Shown piece after piece: positions 24,924-26,477 of a stretch of 26,477 nt of DNA (position 1 is its first letter; each line of letters opens with the position of its first letter). A program made the translations under genes and the position numbers. Origin of the DNA: JAJNNC01 sp038232695 (lineage in GTDB: Bacteria > Bacteroidota > Bacteroidia > Cytophagales > Cyclobacteriaceae). Under the pieces are notes generated by a model. It had not been told where the DNA came from and ran no database searches. It saw nothing but the letters and a program-made list of their open reading frames with translations. The stretch spans positions 1 to 26,477 of the forward strand of contig JBBSNI010000027.1 in the NCBI GenBank assembly GCA_038232695.1, given 5' to 3'.

Positions 24924-25158
24924 GTTGGCGGCTTTTTCTGTACCAGAGAAAGGCAAGAACGGAAAACAAAAGATAAGGCATGATAAACAGATACAGAATG
25001 CCGAAGTTCAGACTGGCAGCCACAGAGGTATCGCCGGCGCTGACATTGTTCTCTACCGTTGCACGGCACATCGCACACTGCGCCATTACAGGCTCCAGGC
25101 TGAGGGCAAGCCACCCTAAAAAAAAGAATAAAGTTCCCAATAATTTTGTCTTCATCAT
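24889..25158 (-). CDS. Small exported CxxC membrane protein, conserved partner of DUF983
   Basis: Protein of 89 residues starting MMKTKLLGTLFFFLGWLAL, a signal peptide likely cleaved near VMA-Q. The mature part begins QCAMCRATVENN with a CxxC, followed by GILYLFIMPYLLFSVLAFLW (one membrane helix) and a basic tail, RKSRQHAKK. The CxxC would lie outside the cytoplasmic membrane and could bind metal or take part in thiol chemistry; this is inferred. It resembles a small Bacteroidota family that I know only as hypothetical. It overlaps the DUF983 gene by 35 bp. The frame runs to a TTG at 25176, but the tandem ATGs at 25158 and 25155 are better starts. Confidence 0.7.
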   Translation of the reverse strand: MMKTKLLGTLFFFLGWLALSLEPVMAQCAMCRATVENNVSAGDTSVAASLNFGILYLFIMPYLLFSVLAFLWYRKSRQHAKKISPVRHS

Positions 25159-25192
25159 GCTGTCTTTTCCTAACAACCTTCGTGGCAGCGGT

Positions 25193-25417
25193 TTAGTTTC
25201 GGTAAGCCTGATAAGTTGTGATGGTGAAATATTCCTTCTTTCCGGCTTTTTTATTGCTAACGACTTTGTTGCAACGAAGCCTTACCTTCCAGGGAAAGTC
25301 TTTTTTTAGTTTATATCCCTTCTTATTTGGATCAATGTCTCGCCATCTTCTATATAAACTCTCACTCAACCATAAAGTCAATGAACCTCTTTTACACAAA
25401 GACTCATTTTGGATTGT
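25193..25417 (-). pseudogene. Probable remnant of an IS5/IS4-type transposase N-terminus
   Basis: An open frame bounded by stops begins without an ATG and reads QNESLCKRGSLTLWLSESLY, then RRWRDIDPNKKGYKLKK. The NxSLxKRGSLTLWLSE pattern resembles the N-terminal part of IS5-type DDE transposases, where it lies around residue 20. The rest, ending YFTITTYQAYRN, is basic and I cannot place it. At about 70 codons it is far short of a transposase (usually 300 or more), so this is probably a decayed and rearranged piece. Around it, 25159-25588 holds no other gene that I can support. Confidence 0.35.
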
Positions 25418-25588
25418 TTAGTAATAGAATCATGTGTAAGAGATATTTGCAGAATGTGTAGTCGTAGTTATCGTAATAAAATTAAATAAAAGTTCAGTGT
25501 ATTGGACTCGTGTTAATTAGTCGGTCTTTGTGTTTAAAAATCATTCTACTGGCCTGGCAGTCTTAATGTTAGTCGCACTATCAGCCTT

Positions 25589-25735
25589 CAAGCATTACTG
25601 GCAACGTTTTGCAGCTTGCCGAAGGCGGGGCTTTTAGCACAAAACTTGATTTGAAATACTAAACTTCCATTAACCACAAAACTGTCTTTGGAACACAAAA
25701 CCCCGCCTTTTGGGTAGCTGCTGTTGGCGGTAGTG
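25589..25735 (-). repeat. Long imperfect hairpin, attC-like recombination site candidate (copy 1)
   Basis: A 147-bp imperfect palindrome. CATTACTGGCAAC (25593-25605) pairs with GTTGGCGGTAGTG (25723-25735) at 10 of 13 positions; GCAGCT (25611-25616) pairs with AGCTGC (25716-25721); AAGGCGGGG (25622-25630) pairs with CCCCGCCTT (25701-25709). About 70 unpaired bases form the tip. Its left end, CAAGCATTACTGGCAACGTT, recurs as a direct repeat 628 bp to the right. The stop codon of the 51-residue gene begins at the next base, the layout of an integron cassette followed by its attC. The bases do not fit the class 1 attC consensus GTTRRRY well, so a distinct type or another element remains possible. 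Confidence 0.65.
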
Positions 25736-25891
25736 CTATTTTGTCGTCAGTTTAGGGAGTCCAATTTTCCTTAACACCTCGTTAGCTTTTGCAAGTTTCT
25801 CGGGAAATAATACTTTCCCCTTAAACTTCTCTAATGAGTTGTCAATTACTACAATTGGCGTTTTTCTTTTATTTAATTCTTCTATTGTCAT
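25736..25891 (-). CDS. Small cassette protein, partner of the DUF6934-like gene
   Basis: A protein of 51 residues starting MTIEELNKRKTPIVVIDNSL, followed by EKFKGKVLFPEKLAKANEVL and ending RKIGLPKLTTK. It is probably soluble, with an N-terminal strand and a C-terminal helix. I have a general recollection of similar small proteins encoded next to DUF6934 genes in Bacteroidota, but know of no function. The gene begins 9 bp after the stop of the DUF6934-like gene and ends at the base before a long hairpin. The close pairing of two small genes in a mobile-looking unit would fit a toxin-antitoxin or similar module, but nothing in the sequence shows toxicity. Confidence 0.65.
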   Translation of the reverse strand: MTIEELNKRKTPIVVIDNSLEKFKGKVLFPEKLAKANEVLRKIGLPKLTTK

Positions 25892-25900
25892 ACTGCAAAT

Positions 25901-26143
25901 TTAAGCATTTTTTCTTTTCGCTACAAAACCTTCATAGTTTACACCATTTTCAAATTCATACCAGTTGTCGTCCAGTTTGCCACTTATTTCGTCTCTGTCC
26001 CCGAAAGCCAAGTTGTAAAAGCCATTCAAGTTAGTTTCAGTAAATTCTATAAGTTTAGGAACATTGCCCTTCGGTCCTTCGCTAATAAACTGAAATATGG
26101 TTAATTCTTTCTCCGCTTTTAGATGATATTTGGGTTGTTTCAT
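25901..26143 (-). CDS. DUF6934-like protein with an apparent in-frame internal deletion
   Basis: A protein of 80 residues. It begins MKQPKYHLKAEKELTIFQFI and continues SEGPKGNVPKLIEFTET and YNLAFGDRDEISGKLDD, the N-terminal half of the DUF6934 family as I know it. It then passes directly to WYEFENGVNYEGFVAKRK, which resembles the C-terminal end of the family (WEPFEKNVNYEAF-type). Full members have about 140-150 residues, so some 60-65 central residues appear to be missing with the frame kept. At the junction AACTGG occurs twice, 5 bp apart (CCAGTT at 25961 and 25972 on the plus strand), a possible scar. The gene may still be translated, but whether the product works is doubtful. The family function is unknown. 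Confidence 0.68.
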   Translation of the reverse strand: MKQPKYHLKAEKELTIFQFISEGPKGNVPKLIEFTETNLNGFYNLAFGDRDEISGKLDDNWYEFENGVNYEGFVAKRKNA

Positions 26144-26172
26144 TTTGTCAATTTTTCAAGATTGCCTTGTCA

Positions 26173-26201
26173 CAAAGCTACATTTTTTTACCCAATTACA
26201 A
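26173..26201 (-). promoter_or_regulatory. Promoter of the cassette genes (TTG, 18 bp, TAGCTTTG)
   Basis: On the minus strand TTG (26201-26199), an 18-bp AT-rich spacer and TAGCTTTG (26180-26173) match the Bacteroidota housekeeping consensus TTG/TTTG, about 19 bp, TAnnTTTG. Transcription would start roughly 25 bp before the DUF6934-like ATG. The promoter lies inside the repeated unit, between the right boundary repeat and the first gene, so the unit would carry its own promoter. Confidence 0.6.
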
Positions 26202-26216
26202 TTTTAGCACTGTCCC

Positions 26217-26351
26217 CAAGCATTGCCGCGAACGTTAAGTGTAGTAGTCGTGCCGGATTTAAAAGCACTTCATTACTCACCAGCACTAAAGATGGTAAAA
26301 AGCAGAAAGCTTCCCGCCACCACTTAAGCCGGCATGGATACTAGTGTTTAA
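26217..26351 (-). repeat. Long imperfect hairpin, attC-like recombination site candidate (copy 2)
   Basis: The left end CAAGCATTGCCGCGAACGTT (26217-26236) matches copy 1 at 16 of 20 bases in the same orientation, and the similarity extends left through GCACTGTC (GCACTATC in copy 1). The arms pair as TTAA (26235-26238) with TTAA (26348-26351), TAGTA (26242-26246) with TACTA (26339-26343), and TGCCGG (26251-26256) with CCGGCA (26329-26334), with about 70 bases at the tip. The internal sequence differs from copy 1, as expected for attC-type sites, which keep structure more than sequence. The right arm contains the stop codon of the IS630-type transposase, so insertion has altered or created this end. 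Confidence 0.55.
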
Positions 26352-26477
26352 TTGCGTAAGTTAACTATATTATTTTTCAGTTGACTTCCTTTCACCTCTC
26401 TTTTCTTCCAAACAAATGGCTTACAGTACTCATTGTAAGCCTTCGAATAAGCTTCAATCTGCTCTCTAAGTTCTTCC
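26348..26477 (-). CDS. IS630-family transposase, C-terminal end (cut by the right window edge)
   Basis: The last 42 codons of an open frame that enters from the right edge, reading EELREQIEAYSKAYNEYC and KPFVWKKREVKGSQLKNN, ending IVNLRN. The YNxxxKPFVWxKREVKGSQLxN block is typical of the C-terminus of IS630-type DDE transposases, next to the last catalytic helix. IS630 elements duplicate a TA dinucleotide at the target; the terminal inverted repeat cannot be defined because the other end is outside the window. The frame looks intact where visible. Its stop lies in the right arm of the second long hairpin, so the element end and the hairpin overlap. Confidence 0.75.
   Translation of the reverse strand, partial: EELREQIEAYSKAYNEYCKPFVWKKREVKGSQLKNNIVNLRN

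Noticed and set aside
25218..25421. A 67-codon plus-strand frame with hydrophobic runs
   Set aside because: The opposite strand carries the transposase-like KRGSLTLWLSE reading, and the hydrophobic runs are the complement of its lysine-rich stretch.

Overview
The window comes from a member of the Bacteroidota, most probably the order Cytophagales. The signs are a TonB-dependent receptor plug, a lipoprotein with Fn3 domains, a secreted enzyme with a C-terminal type IX secretion (T9SS) tail, DUF983 and DUF3352-like families, weak ribosome binding sites, and TAnnTTTG-type promoter elements. No tRNA, rRNA or CRISPR array was seen. About 24 genes or gene fragments are supported.

Layout. From 1 to 2154 (minus) a lipoprotein gene with three Fn3 domains precedes a TonB-dependent receptor that runs off the left edge. 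A PAS histidine kinase (plus, 2658-3773) ends in a strong hairpin terminator and faces a large modular secreted esterase (minus, 3816-6143). From 6458 to 11333 (minus) lies a five-gene glycan cluster: an initiating sugar phosphate transferase, a processive-type GT2, a second GT2, a GT4 and a methyltransferase. Its reading order matches lipid-linked glycan assembly, but no flippase or polymerase is in the window. Next come cca (tRNA nucleotidyltransferase, plus), a 927-residue DUF3352-like and beta-propeller envelope protein (minus), an unrecognised 337-residue protein (plus) and a HAD phosphatase (minus). Two amidohydrolase-superfamily genes (plus, 18484-23002) follow. The first is a tandem fusion with a degenerate N-terminal half, and the second has lost the HxH metal ligands. 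From 23051 to 25158 (minus) lie a conserved family of unknown function, a DUF983 protein and a small CxxC membrane protein; the last two genes overlap.

The right end (about 25.2-26.5 kb) is accessory DNA: a probable transposase remnant, then a 628-bp unit that looks like an integron-type gene cassette, then the C-terminal end of an IS630-family transposase. The cassette-like unit holds a two-gene module, a DUF6934-like protein with an apparent in-frame internal deletion and a 51-residue partner. It has its own promoter-like sequence and is bounded by two long imperfect hairpins whose ends are direct repeats. This is the best candidate for something undescribed.

Intergenic DNA is rich in small structured repeats that recur between unrelated genes: an 8-bp tandem array at 8395-8474, an ATTGAGTGTT inverted-repeat family at 17.5 and 21.6 kb, a GGAAGACGGAAG family at 11.7, 13.2 and 23.0 kb, and a GC-rich 33-bp duplication at 16.3 kb. 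Some probably act as transcription terminators.
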